NCBI GenBank assembly: GCA_963786195.1 | Contig: CAWAYH010000004.1 | Location: 186,001-250,000, forward strand | Source of the DNA: CAWAYH01 sp963786195 | GTDB taxonomy: Bacteria; Acidobacteriota; Vicinamibacteria; Vicinamibacterales; 2-12-FULL-66-21 | Length of the DNA stretch: 64,000 nucleotides | Reading direction: 5' to 3' | Part shown: one piece after another, positions 34,009 to 43,199 of the stretch | Numbering within the stretch: position 1 is the first letter of the stretch | Layout of the letters: the number at the start of each line of letters is the position of its first letter | Program-made: the position numbers and the translations under genes | The notes under the pieces: model-generated | The model's database searches: none | What the model was told of the DNA's origin: nothing | The model's input: only the letters and a program-made list of their open reading frames with translations

Positions 34009-35541
34009 GTGGACAGATTAGCGTCTCGCCCGCGCGCTTCGCGGCGTGCCCGCCGGTGGATTCCCCTATCACGGCGCGCGTGTTGTCTTGTACTTTGCTG
34101 GTGGGCGCTTCCGCTGACCGGCTGTTCGAGACCGGCCCAGGCCGACAAGGTCCCCGCGACACTGCAGATCGGGTTCCCCGGGCCGAAACAGGGCGTCCCG
34201 ATCTTCCGATCCATCTATCTCGTCCACGAGACGCTCGTCGGGATCGGCTGGGATGGCCGACCCACGCAAAGGCTCGTGACCGACTGGCCCTCCGAAGGTC
34301 GCACGGTCACGCTGCGGCTGCGGCGTGACGTCAAGTTCCATGATGGAACAGCGCTCGACGCCGCGCTCGTTCGAGACTTGCTGGCGAGTGCGCTCAAGCA
34401 GCGGAGGGAGATCAGTTTCAAGAGCATCACGCGCATCGACGCCCCCGACGCCGAAACCCTCGTCATTCACCTGAATCGAACCGAAGCCTTCCTTCTCGCC
34501 GACCTCGCCGCGATGGGCATTACGCCTCCGGGCAAGGGCGACATCGGCGCTGGACCGTTCAAGCCGAGTCCGGACAACCCCAACCGCCTCGTCGCCTTCG
34601 ATCAGTATTTCCGCGGCAAGCCCCCAATCGACTTCGTCGAGATCAAGGAGTATCAGGAGCAGCGCAGCGCGTGGGCCGCGCTGATGCGCGGCGAAATCCA
34701 CGCGGTCCACGAGGTGAATCCGGGGACGATCGATTTCGCGCAGACGACGATCCAGTCGTACGCGTTCACGAAGGTGTACCACCTGTCTCTCTACTTCAAC
34801 ATGCGGCATCCGATTCTGGGAAAGGCCGCGGTCCGTCAAGCGCTGAGCCAGGCGGTCGATCGAGAGCAAATCATCAAGCTGGGGCTGAACGGCCAGGGGA
34901 TGGTCGCGGACGGCCCGATCTGGCCGTACAACTGGGCCTATAGCACGGCGCAGAAACTTTTCACGTACAACGCCGAGGCGGCCACGCTGCGGCTCGATGC
35001 CGCGGGTCTGCGGCTCAGGAAGGACGGCGGCGCCGGCCAGATGCCCAGCCGGTTCCGATTCACCTGCCTGACCCTGGCCGGAGACGCGAGATACGAGAAA
35101 ATCGCCATCGCCCTCCAGAAGCAGCTCTACGACGTCGGGGTCGAGATGAACATCGAGTCGCTGACACTCTCCGACCTCGTCGAACGCACGAAGAAGGGGA
35201 AATTCGATGCGTTCCTCCTGGAGCGCACCAGCGGACGCACGCTCGCGACGACCTATTCGGCGTTTCACTCGGCGGTGGCGCCCACTGCGTTCCAGGCCGA
35301 TACGGGCTATACGTCGGCGGACATCACGCTCGAGCGGCTGCGCAATTCGACGAGCGACAACGAAATCAGGACCGCCGTCGGCGATCTGCAGCGCCTCTTT
35401 TACGAGGATCCGCCGGCCATCTTCCTGGCGTGGCCGAAGGTGGCGCGGGCGGTCAGCACGCGGTTCGTCGTGCCCGACGAGCCCGGGCGAGACGTCATGG
35501 CCAGCCTCTGGCAGTGGCGGCCTGACGAAGCCGCGAAATGA
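34009..35541 (+). CDS. Peptide-type ABC solute-binding lipoprotein (SBP family 5)
   Basis: 510 residues. Arg-rich N-terminus, hydrophobic segment, lipobox LPLTGC (Cys 39), then a family 5 extracellular binding domain of the DppA/OppA type (LRRDVKFHDGTALDAALV, GAGPFKPS, YYFNMRHP-like LSLYFNMRHPILGKAAVRQA). No permease or ATPase genes are present, so it is unlikely to be an importer component. Its stop overlaps the ATG of the dCache histidine kinase (ATGA), which argues that it presents a ligand, probably a peptide, to that sensor. Start GTG 34009 chosen for the GGAAGG site 5-10 bases upstream. Confidence 0.88.
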   Translation: MDRLASRPRASRRARRWIPLSRRACCLVLCWWALPLTGCSRPAQADKVPATLQIGFPGPKQGVPIFRSIYLVHETLVGIGWDGRPTQRLVTDWPSEGRTVTLRLRRDVKFHDGTALDAALVRDLLASALKQRREISFKSITRIDAPDAETLVIHLNRTEAFLLADLAAMGITPPGKGDIGAGPFKPSPDNPNRLVAFDQYFRGKPPIDFVEIKEYQEQRSAWAALMRGEIHAVHEVNPGTIDFAQTTIQSYAFTKVYHLSLYFNMRHPILGKAAVRQALSQAVDREQIIKLGLNGQGMVADGPIWPYNWAYSTAQKLFTYNAEAATLRLDAAGLRLRKDGGAGQMPSRFRFTCLTLAGDARYEKIAIALQKQLYDVGVEMNIESLTLSDLVERTKKGKFDAFLLERTSGRTLATTYSAFHSAVAPTAFQADTGYTSADITLERLRNSTSDNEIRTAVGDLQRLFYEDPPAIFLAWPKVARAVSTRFVVPDEPGRDVMASLWQWRPDEAAK

Positions 35542-37305
35542 GACGGATCACCTCCCGTTTCGTGCTGCTGATCGCCACGGCGGCCGTGGCGCCGCTGGTG
35601 TTGTACGGCGTCGTCTCGATCCTCAACCTTCAGAAAGGCACCGTGGAGTCCGTCGTCCAGGGCAACGGGCGCGTCGCGGAACAGGTCGCGGTGCAGATCG
35701 ATCAGTACGTCGATCACAGCCGCCGGATCCTCCGATCGGTGGGCCTCGAGCTGCGCACGGCGGGACTCCAGCCCTGGCAGCAATCCCGGATCCTGAAGGA
35801 CCACGTCCTGGACTTTCCGGAGTTCCGCGAGATCTCGTTCTTCGCCGCGCCGGGCCGCCCCATCGCGAGCAGCCGTCCGGGCGCGCCGCAACTGTCGGTG
35901 CCGGACGCCGCGAGCGTATCGGCCGACGGCACGTACATCGCGCCCCTGGCGCTCGATGACGACTTCCTCCCGACGACGACGATCGCGGTCCGCCTCGTCC
36001 AGACGGAGCGGGAATCGGGGTGGGTGGTCGGGGAAATCTCGCTCGAGCAGCTCTGGCGGATGGTCGACAGCGTCAAGGTCGGCACGCAGGGCTACGCCCT
36101 GCTCGTCGCCGAGAATCAGCGCCTGATCGCGCATGGCAGCCCGGTGAGCGGCAAGCGGCGCGTGGCGACGGCCAGCGCTGCGTCAGCCGCGAACCTGAAC
36201 GAACAGATCTTCGCCGCCGACGTCATCTCGCAATCCGCGCCGGCGATCCCGCAGCGGACGTACGACACCGACGGCAACGAGATTCTCGCGGTTGGCGCCA
36301 AAGTCCGCGACTTGCCCTGGGTCGTCATCGTCGAGCAGCCGACGGCGGAGGCCTACGGCATGCTGGACCGGCTGCAGCGGCAGCTGTTCGTCTCGATCGG
36401 TCTCGCGCTGCTCGGCACGGTCATCGTGGGATCGATCTGGGGCCGCTCGTTCATCACGCGCATCTTCGCGCTGACGCGCGCGACGCGGGCGATTGCGGAC
36501 GGGCGCATGGACGAGCGGGTCGCCGTGGCGGGGCGCGACGAGATCCGGCAGCTCGGCGACGCCTTCAACTCGATGGCCGACCGGCTCGTGCAGCTGCAGG
36601 AGGACGTCCGAAAGCAGGAGCGGCAGGCGATGTTCGGGAAGATCGCGGCCGGCCTGGTCCACGACCTGTCGCATCCGATCCAGACGATCGTCAACAACAG
36701 CAAGCTGATTCAGAAGATGTTCGACGACGCGGATTACCGTGACACGTTCAAGCGCACGATCGAGCGCGAGAGCGTGGTCGTCCGGCGCGTCCTCGAGGAT
36801 CTCCGCAACATCGCGCAGCCCGATTCCGCTCGAGCATTTCCCCGTCGACGTCGACCGATCGCTTGCCGAAGTCGTCGAGTCGATGCAGCAGCACGCCGAG
36901 ACGGCCGGGCTCACGCTGCGCGCCGAACTGGGCGCGGGCGGCGCGCTGGTCGAGGGCGACGTCTTCGCGCTGGGACGCGTCTATCGCAACCTGATCATCA
37001 ACGCGATCCAGGCCACGGCACCGGGCGGGCTCGTCGCGGTGGCGACAGAATCGAGCAGCGACCGCGTCCAGGTGCGCGTGTACGACACCGGCTGCGGCAT
37101 ACCGCCGGATCGACTGGGCGCGATCTTCGAGGACTTCGTGACGACGAAGCGGCGGGGCCTCGGCCTGGGTCTCGCGATCTCCAAGAAGATTGTCGAACAG
37201 CTCGGGGGGCAGATTTCCGTGGCGAGCGAGGTCGGCAAGGGCACCACGTTCGTGCTCGATTTTCCACGCACCCGCGCGAAGCCGCTCGCGCTCGTCGCGG
37301 GGTGA
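35538..37305 (+). CDS. dCache sensor histidine kinase, one frameshift
   Basis: About 588 residues after joining. Membrane segment 1 (VLLIATAAVAPLVLYGVVSI), periplasmic dCache domain (GTQGYALLVAENQRLIAHG near its end), membrane segment 2 (LFVSIGLALLGTVIVGSIWG), HAMP, H-box LVHDLSHPIQTIVNN, then after a +1 shift in a CCC run at 36819-36821 the ATPase domain: NLIINAIQATAPGG, VYDTGCGIPPDRLG, RGLGLGLAISKKIVEQLGG. Architecture is that of NtrB-like kinases, which pair with NtrC-type regulators; the only one here is at 30502-31890. Overlaps the binding-protein gene by 4 bases. Confidence 0.9.
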
Positions 37306-37340
37306 TCCTGCGAAGATCCTGTACAAAACAACTCGGCCCG

Positions 37341-37373
37341 CTGGCGCGCCCCCGAACGAGAAGGGGGCGCCAG
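37341..37373. terminator. GC-rich hairpin between the kinase and HU genes
   Basis: CTGGCG(CG)CCCCC pairs with GGGGGCGCCAG around an 8-base loop. No T-run follows in either direction; could serve both convergent genes. Confidence 0.4.
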
Positions 37374-37420
37374 GGGCCGAAGCCCGTCTGGGACCTGCTC
37401 GAGTCCGCCAGAGGCGGACC

Positions 37421-37720
37421 CTACTTGCGCGGCAGGACCGCGTCTTTCAGCTGCTTCGCGATGCGCGCCTTGACGACCGTCTTGGCCGGAATCTTGATCG
37501 CCTCGCCGGTGGCCGGGTTGCGGCCCATCCGCGCCTTGCGCTTCTGGACGACCAGCTTCACCATCCCCGGCAGCACGAACTCACCAGACCGCTTCAGCTC
37601 CTTCTCGGCCAGCGTGTTCAGCTCGTCGAAGAATTCCCGCGCCTGCGTCCGCTTCACTTCGAAACGATCCGCGAAGTGCGAGAACAGTTCTGATTTGCCC
37701 ATCCTGCGGGCCTCTGCCAT
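37421..37720 (-). CDS. HU-family DNA-binding protein
   Basis: 99 residues. Bacterial histone-like fold: helical N-half (MGKSELFSHFADRFEVKRTQ) and the beta-arm signature GRNPATGEAIKIPAKTVVK. It is more diverged than typical HU (N-terminus longer by several residues, FVLPGMVKLVVQKR instead of GFGTF). Bends or compacts DNA. Start ATG 37720; monocistronic, divergent from queF. Confidence 0.9.
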   Translation of the reverse strand: MAEARRMGKSELFSHFADRFEVKRTQAREFFDELNTLAEKELKRSGEFVLPGMVKLVVQKRKARMGRNPATGEAIKIPAKTVVKARIAKQLKDAVLPRK

Positions 37721-37886
37721 CGGCTATCCCCTTGCTTGGGCGCGCTCTTCGGATGCGCGCGACGGCCGCGCGCGCGTGCGGCGGTCGGCGAGAAATGGCG
37801 TGTAAAGCAGCGGGTATCCTAGCCCGCGGCGTTTTCCGGTGTCAATCAAGCCCTGCCGCTGACCCAAGCAATTCCGGCCTGAATGC

Positions 37887-37892
37887 TACAAT
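37887..37892 (+). promoter_or_regulatory. -10 box of queF
   Basis: TACAAT, 7 bases before ATG 37900; predicts a leaderless mRNA. No queuosine-type (preQ1) riboswitch could fit before the start. Confidence 0.5.
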
Positions 37893-37899
37893 TTTCCGC

Positions 37900-38241
37900 A
37901 TGTCGGCCCTCGAGACGTTCCCCAACCCCAAGCCAGGGCGTGACTACGAGATCGCGATTCACTGCCCCGAGTTCACGTCCGTGTGTCCAAAGACCGGCCT
38001 GCCGGACTTCGGCGAAATCCGGATCACCTACGTGCCCGACGCGCTCTGCATCGAGTTGAAGGCACTCAAGTACTACCTGATCGAGTTCCGCAACCGGGGC
38101 ATGTTCTACGAGGCGGTGACCAATCAGATCCTCGACGATCTGGTGGCCGTGTGCGCCCCACGCCGGATGACCGTGGTGGGTGATTTCTCGGTGCGCGGCG
38201 GCATGAGCACGACGGTCACCGCGGAGTACGTGAAGAAGTAG
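37900..38241 (+). CDS. queF: NADPH-dependent 7-cyano-7-deazaguanine reductase (short type)
   Basis: 113 residues, the unimodular QueF type. Reduces preQ0 to preQ1 in queuosine tRNA modification. Catalytic Cys and Asp in FTSVCPKTGLPDFG, and the motif FRNRGMFYEAVTNQI with the substrate-binding Glu. Start ATG 37900. No other queuosine genes are in the window. Confidence 0.95.
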   Translation: MSALETFPNPKPGRDYEIAIHCPEFTSVCPKTGLPDFGEIRITYVPDALCIELKALKYYLIEFRNRGMFYEAVTNQILDDLVAVCAPRRMTVVGDFSVRGGMSTTVTAEYVKK

Positions 38242-38275
38242 GCTCTGGGCTCTAGGCTCTGGGCTCTGGGGCGGA
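38242..38275. repeat. GGGCTCT-type tandem repeat
   Basis: Four imperfect copies of GGCTCT(G/A)G directly after the queF stop; low-complexity spacer element, no gene. Confidence 0.6.
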
Positions 38276-38285
38276 CAGCCTGGCC

Positions 38286-38546
38286 ATGCATCGCATCCCG
38301 ATCGAATCCGAGATCGACCTCCACGCATTCCAGCCGAAAGACATCCCCTCGGTCGTCGAGGAATACGTGGCGGCCGCGCACGAGGCGGGATTGCGGGAAG
38401 TCCGGTTGATCCACGGCCGGGGCCGCGGCATTCAGCGCGGGATCGTGCAGCAGACACTCGAACGCCATCCGCTGGTCGAGTCGTTCTACGACGAGCCCGA
38501 CTCGCACCTCGGCGCCACGGTGGCGCTTCTAAAAGACCAGACCTAG
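38286..38546 (+). CDS. Stand-alone Smr-domain protein
   Basis: 86 residues, only a Smr (small MutS-related) domain: EIDLHAFQPKDIPSVVEEY, LIHGRGRGIQRGIV (the HGxG motif). Smr domains nick or bind nucleic acids; roles include branched-DNA nicking and, more recently, cleavage on stalled ribosomes. Stand-alone Smr proteins are common and this one has no MutS2 part. 44 bases after queF, perhaps co-transcribed. Confidence 0.85.
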   Translation: MHRIPIESEIDLHAFQPKDIPSVVEEYVAAAHEAGLREVRLIHGRGRGIQRGIVQQTLERHPLVESFYDEPDSHLGATVALLKDQT

Positions 38547-38574
38547 ACCCGTCCATGAACCTGACGCTCGTTCC

Positions 38575-38792
38575 AAAGTGCGAGCGAGCATCGCGCCCGC
38601 CGTCGCGCCGGAGACGCTCCGGCGAGGTCTCGCCGGAGCCTCGCGTAGGCGGAAGCGAGTCACGCGAGCGGAGCGGGGCGAAGGGGACCCGCGAGCGCCC
38701 GACTTCGCCCTGCGGGCTTCGTCGAGGTCGCGCCGTAGCGCTTCGCGCGGAGGCGGAAGCGTGTAAGGGGTCCGGGGGACGAAGTCCCCCGG
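38575..38792. repeat. GC-rich repeat spacer with perfect hairpin
   Basis: No gene supported. Rich in GGCGAGG/CGGAGC-type short inverted repeats (for example GGAGACGCTCCGGCGAGGTC). It ends with a perfect 9-bp hairpin CCGGGGGAC-GAA-GTCCCCCGG (38772-38792), a possible bidirectional terminator between the convergent Smr and methyltransferase-like genes. Confidence 0.55.
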
Positions 38793-38798
38793 TCGAGA

Positions 38799-39527
38799 TC
38801 AGAAGAGACCAGGGACGACCCGCCACCGCACGGCGCCCTGATACTGCCGGTACTCGGGATCGCGCGCCAGCGTCCGCTCCTCGCAGAGCGCACGCGCGAG
38901 CAGCGCGGCGTCGGCCATCACGAGCACCACCAGGTTCCACGGCGATGGATTGGCGGCGATGAACGCGGCGTGGGTGACGAGGTATCCCATGTAGATCGGA
39001 TGACGGACGATGCGGTAGAGCCCGCTCGAGACGATGCCGCGATTCGCGGGCATCAGGCCGAAGCTGCGGCCGAGCGACAGCTTGCCCCCGATCACGACGA
39101 GCAGGCCGCACGCGGAGAACGCGACGGTCATGGCTTCCGGCATCAGCGGCTCGAGCAGCGACGGCCGGACCATCGGCGGTCCGAGCACCGACATCGTGGT
39201 CAGCACCCGCGCCTCAAGGCTTCGATCGACGATGACCGGCGTGCGGCGGAACACGGTGAGCACGACGACCAGCGCTTCGCTGGCGAGCAGCAGCAGGCCC
39301 GTCAGGCGGCCGGTCTCGAGATAATCCGCGCCGATGCGGACCGCCATGAAGGAGAACAGCGCGATGATCACCAGCCGCGCGATGCGATCCGCGGCGTCGC
39401 TCTGGCCGGCCCGGGCGGATGCGATCGGGTCGGACGCGGGCGGATTGATGTCGTGGCCGAGCTCTACCCCGATGGCACCGGCCGCCACTTTCCGGGGCAT
39501 CGCATCCGCGACCGCGAGCGGTTTCAT
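38799..39527 (-). CDS. Isoprenylcysteine carboxyl methyltransferase-like membrane protein
   Basis: 242 residues with several membrane segments (LVIIALFSFMAVRIGADYL, LTGLLLLASEALVVVLTVF and others). The C-terminal part has the ICMT/PEMT signature GLYRIVRHPIYMGYL and EERTLARDPEYRQYQ that binds S-adenosylmethionine and closes the active site. Substrate unknown: bacterial members methylate diverse lipids or are uncharacterised. ATG overlaps the stop of the AAA+ ATPase, so it belongs to the Tad operon's 3' end. Confidence 0.8.
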   Translation of the reverse strand: MKPLAVADAMPRKVAAGAIGVELGHDINPPASDPIASARAGQSDAADRIARLVIIALFSFMAVRIGADYLETGRLTGLLLLASEALVVVLTVFRRTPVIVDRSLEARVLTTMSVLGPPMVRPSLLEPLMPEAMTVAFSACGLLVVIGGKLSLGRSFGLMPANRGIVSSGLYRIVRHPIYMGYLVTHAAFIAANPSPWNLVVLVMADAALLARALCEERTLARDPEYRQYQGAVRWRVVPGLF

Positions 39528-40855
39528 TGCTCGTTCCCCTGGGACTCGGCTTCCTCGAGGAAATAGTTGCCGCAGGCGGCGTCGAGCAGTTCGCGGGTGA
39601 TGACCGGGGTGCGCGCGTGATACCGGCACATGTCGACGACCTGCTCGATCAGGTCGCGCGGATGGCAGGCGCGCATCTGCAGCTTGCGGGGCTGGTAGTA
39701 CTTGCGATGCAGGTACTCGACCATCACCGGATCGAACCGCAGCCCGCGTTTCGTGCAGTTCAACTCGAAGATCTGGCAGAACTCGTCCATCGTCGGGTTC
39801 TTGGCGCGGATCTTGTACGGGATCCGGCGCAGGAACGCCTCGTCCGCGAGCGATTCGGGCTTCAGGTTCGTCGCGAACACGACGAGGACGTTGAAGGGGA
39901 CCTCGAACTTGCGGCCCGTGTGCAGCGTCAGGTAGTCCACGCGGCTTTCGAGCGGCACGATCCACCGGTTCAACAGGTCGCGCGCGGGAATACGCTGGCG
40001 GCCGAAGTCGTCCACGACGAACACGCCGCCGTTGGCCTTGAGCTGGATCGGCGCCTCGTAGAACTTCGCGATCGGGTTGAACGTCAGGTCGAGCATCTCG
40101 AGCGTCAGCTCGCCGCCGACGACGACGACCGGACGGATGATGCGTTCCCACCGGCGGTCGTGCGCGGCAGTAGCGATGACGCTGTCGCTCCCGAACGAGT
40201 CCCCGCCAGCCAGCTGATGGTTGACCGGATCGAACATCGTGATCGTCTGGCCGTCCACGTCGATGGCAAACGGCGTGTGCATCTGATCGCCGTAGGCGCG
40301 GCCGATCCCGACGGCCAGCACGGTCTTGCCGTTTCCGGGCGCGCCGTACAGGAAGAGCGACTTGCCCGAGTTCACGGCAGGCCCGAGCGAATCGAACATG
40401 CCTTTGTTGACGATCAGGCCCCCGAAGCCGCCCGAGAGCCGATTCTGATCGAGATACGGCTTGGCGGCCATGCAGGCGCGCGTGTAGGCGTTGTACTGCG
40501 CGAGCGAGACCGGTGCCGGGCCGATGTACCGCGACAATTCCAGGAACTGCCCCGCGCGGTCGCGCCCGAGGTCCGTCAACGCGTAGCGATACCCTGCGCT
40601 GCCCGCGCCGCTGGTGCCGCGCACCTCGAGCAGTTTCTCGACGCGCGCGTGTTGAACCAGGGCGTCCAGCACCGAGTACGGCAGCCGAAGCTTGTCCGCG
40701 AGCGCCGTGCCGTTGGCTTCGCCCGCGATCAGCGTCTTCAGCATGAGCTGTCCCAGCGTGTCTGGATGAAGGCCGGTCTCCTCCAGGGTCGCCGGAGGCG
40801 CCGGCGGCATGGGCTGGCTGGTGGACGGCGATACGTCAAGGCTGGCGAACGTCAT
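39524..40855 (-). CDS. AAA+ ATPase at the end of the Tad operon
   Basis: 443 residues. N-terminal winged-helix-like region (LGQLMLKTLIAGEANG, LADKLRLPYSVLDALVQHARV), then AAA+ domain with Walker A YGAPGNGKTVLA, Walker B GVFVVDDFGRQRI and sensor FATNLKPESLADEAFLRR. It is not CpaE or CpaF, which are encoded separately. Coupled by ATGA overlaps to both neighbours (DUF192 and the methyltransferase-like gene). Role in pilus biogenesis is suggested only by position. Confidence 0.8.
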   Translation of the reverse strand: MTFASLDVSPSTSQPMPPAPPATLEETGLHPDTLGQLMLKTLIAGEANGTALADKLRLPYSVLDALVQHARVEKLLEVRGTSGAGSAGYRYALTDLGRDRAGQFLELSRYIGPAPVSLAQYNAYTRACMAAKPYLDQNRLSGGFGGLIVNKGMFDSLGPAVNSGKSLFLYGAPGNGKTVLAVGIGRAYGDQMHTPFAIDVDGQTITMFDPVNHQLAGGDSFGSDSVIATAAHDRRWERIIRPVVVVGGELTLEMLDLTFNPIAKFYEAPIQLKANGGVFVVDDFGRQRIPARDLLNRWIVPLESRVDYLTLHTGRKFEVPFNVLVVFATNLKPESLADEAFLRRIPYKIRAKNPTMDEFCQIFELNCTKRGLRFDPVMVEYLHRKYYQPRKLQMRACHPRDLIEQVVDMCRYHARTPVITRELLDAACGNYFLEEAESQGNEQ

Positions 40856-41235
40856 CGGGTTGCTCCTCGAAGCTGACTCTCCGGCCGGGGCTCGAACGTG
40901 ATGCGGTGGCCGAGCGCAGTGCCGGACCGTGTGAGCGTCCCCACGGGGAGCTCGAGCACGCCGGCCGTGCCGCGGCGCGGCAGACGGATGCGCCAGGGTT
41001 TCAGATTCGCGACCTGGTCGATCACGACGCCCCGGGCGTCGAGCGCGACGAGATCGATCGGGAATCGCATCCAGCAGGTATGGACGCCCCGGCTGGGCAC
41101 GATCCACAGGCCTTCACCCTGCTCGAAGCCCGTCCGGTTCAACAGTCCGACGGCGCGCGACGCGCGCGTGTCCGCCACCGCGACGGTGTTGGCGACGACG
41201 GAGCCGGTATCGACGTTCTTCGCTATGAGGGCCAC
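40852..41235 (-). CDS. DUF192-family protein
   Basis: 127 residues. Core motif MRFPIDLVALDARGVV preceded by GLLNRTGFEQGEGLWI, typical of DUF192, a small beta-barrel of unknown function. No signal peptide here, unlike many members. Sits between tadC and the AAA+ ATPase in the operon and overlaps the latter by 4 bases. Confidence 0.88.
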   Translation of the reverse strand: MALIAKNVDTGSVVANTVAVADTRASRAVGLLNRTGFEQGEGLWIVPSRGVHTCWMRFPIDLVALDARGVVIDQVANLKPWRIRLPRRGTAGVLELPVGTLTRSGTALGHRITFEPRPESQLRGATR

Positions 41236-41273
41236 TCGGCTTCGCTCCTGAACGCGCGTCCTGCCGCAACGTG

Positions 41274-41301
41274 ATCCGTGTTGTCCGTGTTATCCGTGGT
41301 T
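41274..41301. repeat. TCCGTGTTG-type intergenic repeat
   Basis: GATCCGTGTTGTCCGTGTTA and CCGTGG, third copy of this family, at the tadC stop. Confidence 0.65.
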
Positions 41302-42202
41302 ACTTCTGCGCCATCGGCATCAGCACCTTGACGAACTTGATGGCGGCCGGACCGATGGTGACCACCCAGATCGCCGGGAAGATGCAGAACACCAGCGGGA
41401 AGACCATCTTCACGCCCGTCTTGGCCGCCGCCTCCTCCGCGCGCTGACGACGCTTGGTGCGCAGCGTCTCGGAGTAGACGCGCAGCGACTGCGCGACGCT
41501 CGTGCCGAACTTGTCGGTCTGGATCAGCATCGTGACGAGCGAGCTCAGGTCATCGACGCCGGTCCGGTCGGCCAGGTTGCGGAGCGCTTCGGGCCGCGCC
41601 TTGCCGGCTCGAAGTTCGAGGTTGACCAGCCGCAGCTCGGACGAGAGCTCGGGATACGCGAAGGCCAGCTCGGCGCCCACGCGCTGGAGCGCCTGGTCGA
41701 GGCCGAGGCCCGCTTCGACGCTGACGACCATGAGGTCGAGCGCGTCCGCGAGCGAGAGCCGGATGCGATGCGCCCGCCGCTTCGCCAGCCGCGCGAGCAC
41801 CATGCCGGGCAGCACGTACCCGACGCCGAGCCCCGCGAGCGCGAGCGTGATGTTCGGCTTCATGATGATCGACGTGGAGAACATCGCGAAGAGCGCGAGT
41901 GCCAGCACGACGCGGATGCCGAAGAAGATCGTCATCGCCTCTTCTCGGCGGAAACCCGCCTGGACGAGGCGCTGCTTGACGGAGCCCAGCTCCTTGTGCG
42001 AACGCGGCGCTTTCTCGCCGACCCGCTTGACGAGGCCGAGCAGCGAGTCCCAGGACCGCTTGTCATCGATCTCGTCGCGGACGCGGCCGGTCGTCAGCTC
42101 CTCGAGCCGGCGGTCGATGGCGACGGCGCGGCTGGGCATCAGCATGAAGGCCGCCGCGCCAACGAGAAGCGATCCGAATACGAATGCCAGCAGTGGCAGC
42201 AT
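41300..42202 (-). CDS. tadC: Tad pilus inner-membrane platform protein TadC
   Basis: 300 residues, type II secretion F domain. Membrane segments at the N-terminus (LLAFVFGSLLVGAAAFML), middle (LALFAMFSTSIIM, LAGLGVGYVLPGMVLARLA) and C-terminus (MVFPLVFCIFPAIWVVTIG). ARPEALRNLADRTGVDDLSS is typical of TadC. With TadB it forms the membrane platform for Flp pilin assembly. 4 bases after tadB. Confidence 0.9.
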   Translation of the reverse strand: MLPLLAFVFGSLLVGAAAFMLMPSRAVAIDRRLEELTTGRVRDEIDDKRSWDSLLGLVKRVGEKAPRSHKELGSVKQRLVQAGFRREEAMTIFFGIRVVLALALFAMFSTSIIMKPNITLALAGLGVGYVLPGMVLARLAKRRAHRIRLSLADALDLMVVSVEAGLGLDQALQRVGAELAFAYPELSSELRLVNLELRAGKARPEALRNLADRTGVDDLSSLVTMLIQTDKFGTSVAQSLRVYSETLRTKRRQRAEEAAAKTGVKMVFPLVFCIFPAIWVVTIGPAAIKFVKVLMPMAQK

Positions 42203-42206
42203 GACA

Positions 42207-43199
42207 CTACACCTCGATTTTGATGACCTGACGGATCCAAATGTAGCCGACGCCCTGCATGATGGCGGCGACCATCAGAAGGATCTGCCCCATGCGCTCT
42301 CGGAACAGCAGGTTCATGTGGTCGGGGTTGATGAACGCCAGCACGACACCGAGCACCGCGGGCAGCGCCAGCAGCACGTAACCGGTCATGCGCCCGTGCG
42401 CGGTGTAGACGCGGACCTGGCGCAGAATCTTGAAGCGCTCGCGGACGACGTGCGCGAGATTCTCGAGGATCTCCGACAGGTTGCCGCCCGTCTCGCGCTG
42501 GATGAGAACGGCGGTCGAGAAGAATCGGACGTCGAGGTTCGGCACCCGCAGCGTCAGGTTCTCGAGCGCGTCCTTGAGCGGAAGCCCGAAGTTCTGCTCG
42601 TCGAACGTCTTGCGGAATTCGGGGCCGATGGGCTCCGGCATCTCGTCCGCGACCATCTTCAGGCCGGTGACGAACGCGTGGCCGGCTTTCAGGGCGCGCG
42701 CGATCAGATCGAGCGCCTCGGGGAAATGCTCCTCGAACGTGCGCATCCTGCGCGTGCGCTTGACGTTCAGGTACACGAACGGCAGTGAGAAGCCCAGCGC
42801 GGCGCCGACCGGCGCGGCCAACATCTGATGCGTGAGCAGGACCGCCGCGAAGCCGAGCGCAACCGCCAGCGCCAGCGCGATCATCAGGATGGCGCTGATG
42901 GACGTCTTGACGCCGGACTGGTCGATCCACCGGCCGAGCGACGAGCCGCGCGTCGTGCCCCCAACGAACCGATCGATGGACGGCAGCGGCCCTTCTTCGG
43001 TCGCCTTGACGACCGTCTTGGTCGAGCCGTCGGCGCCGGTCGCGGTCTCGACGTCCGGCCCCATCGACATTTCCTGCAGCCGCGCTTCCAGCTTCCGCTG
43101 GAGCATCAGGCCCGGGATCTTCGTCCAGCCGAGGAAGCCACCGATGACGACCGAGGCGCCAAAGATGAACGCCACGACCACGAGAATGTAGAGCAGCAT
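42207..43199 (-). CDS. tadB: Tad pilus inner-membrane platform protein TadB
   Basis: 330 residues, type II secretion F domain. N-terminal membrane segment (LLYILVVVAFIFGASVVIGG), GHAFVTGLKMVADEMPEPIG and IQRETGGNLSEILENLAHVV as in TadB. ATG directly abuts the cpaF stop. Confidence 0.92.
   Translation of the reverse strand: MLLYILVVVAFIFGASVVIGGFLGWTKIPGLMLQRKLEARLQEMSMGPDVETATGADGSTKTVVKATEEGPLPSIDRFVGGTTRGSSLGRWIDQSGVKTSISAILMIALALAVALGFAAVLLTHQMLAAPVGAALGFSLPFVYLNVKRTRRMRTFEEHFPEALDLIARALKAGHAFVTGLKMVADEMPEPIGPEFRKTFDEQNFGLPLKDALENLTLRVPNLDVRFFSTAVLIQRETGGNLSEILENLAHVVRERFKILRQVRVYTAHGRMTGYVLLALPAVLGVVLAFINPDHMNLLFRERMGQILLMVAAIMQGVGYIWIRQVIKIEV

Noticed and set aside
34009..35541. Ordinary peptide importer (ABC transporter) operon
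   Set aside because: No permease or ATPase genes are adjacent; the gene overlaps a sensor kinase instead.
36819..36821. Programmed +1 frameshift in the histidine kinase
   Set aside because: The site is only a CCC run without a stop-codon or stem signal, and similar +1 breaks occur in many unrelated genes, so sequence error is simpler.
39524..40855. AAA+ ATPase as CpaE or a MoxR chaperone
   Set aside because: CpaE is encoded separately at 44615-45805, and the protein lacks the MoxR pattern and a nearby vWA partner.
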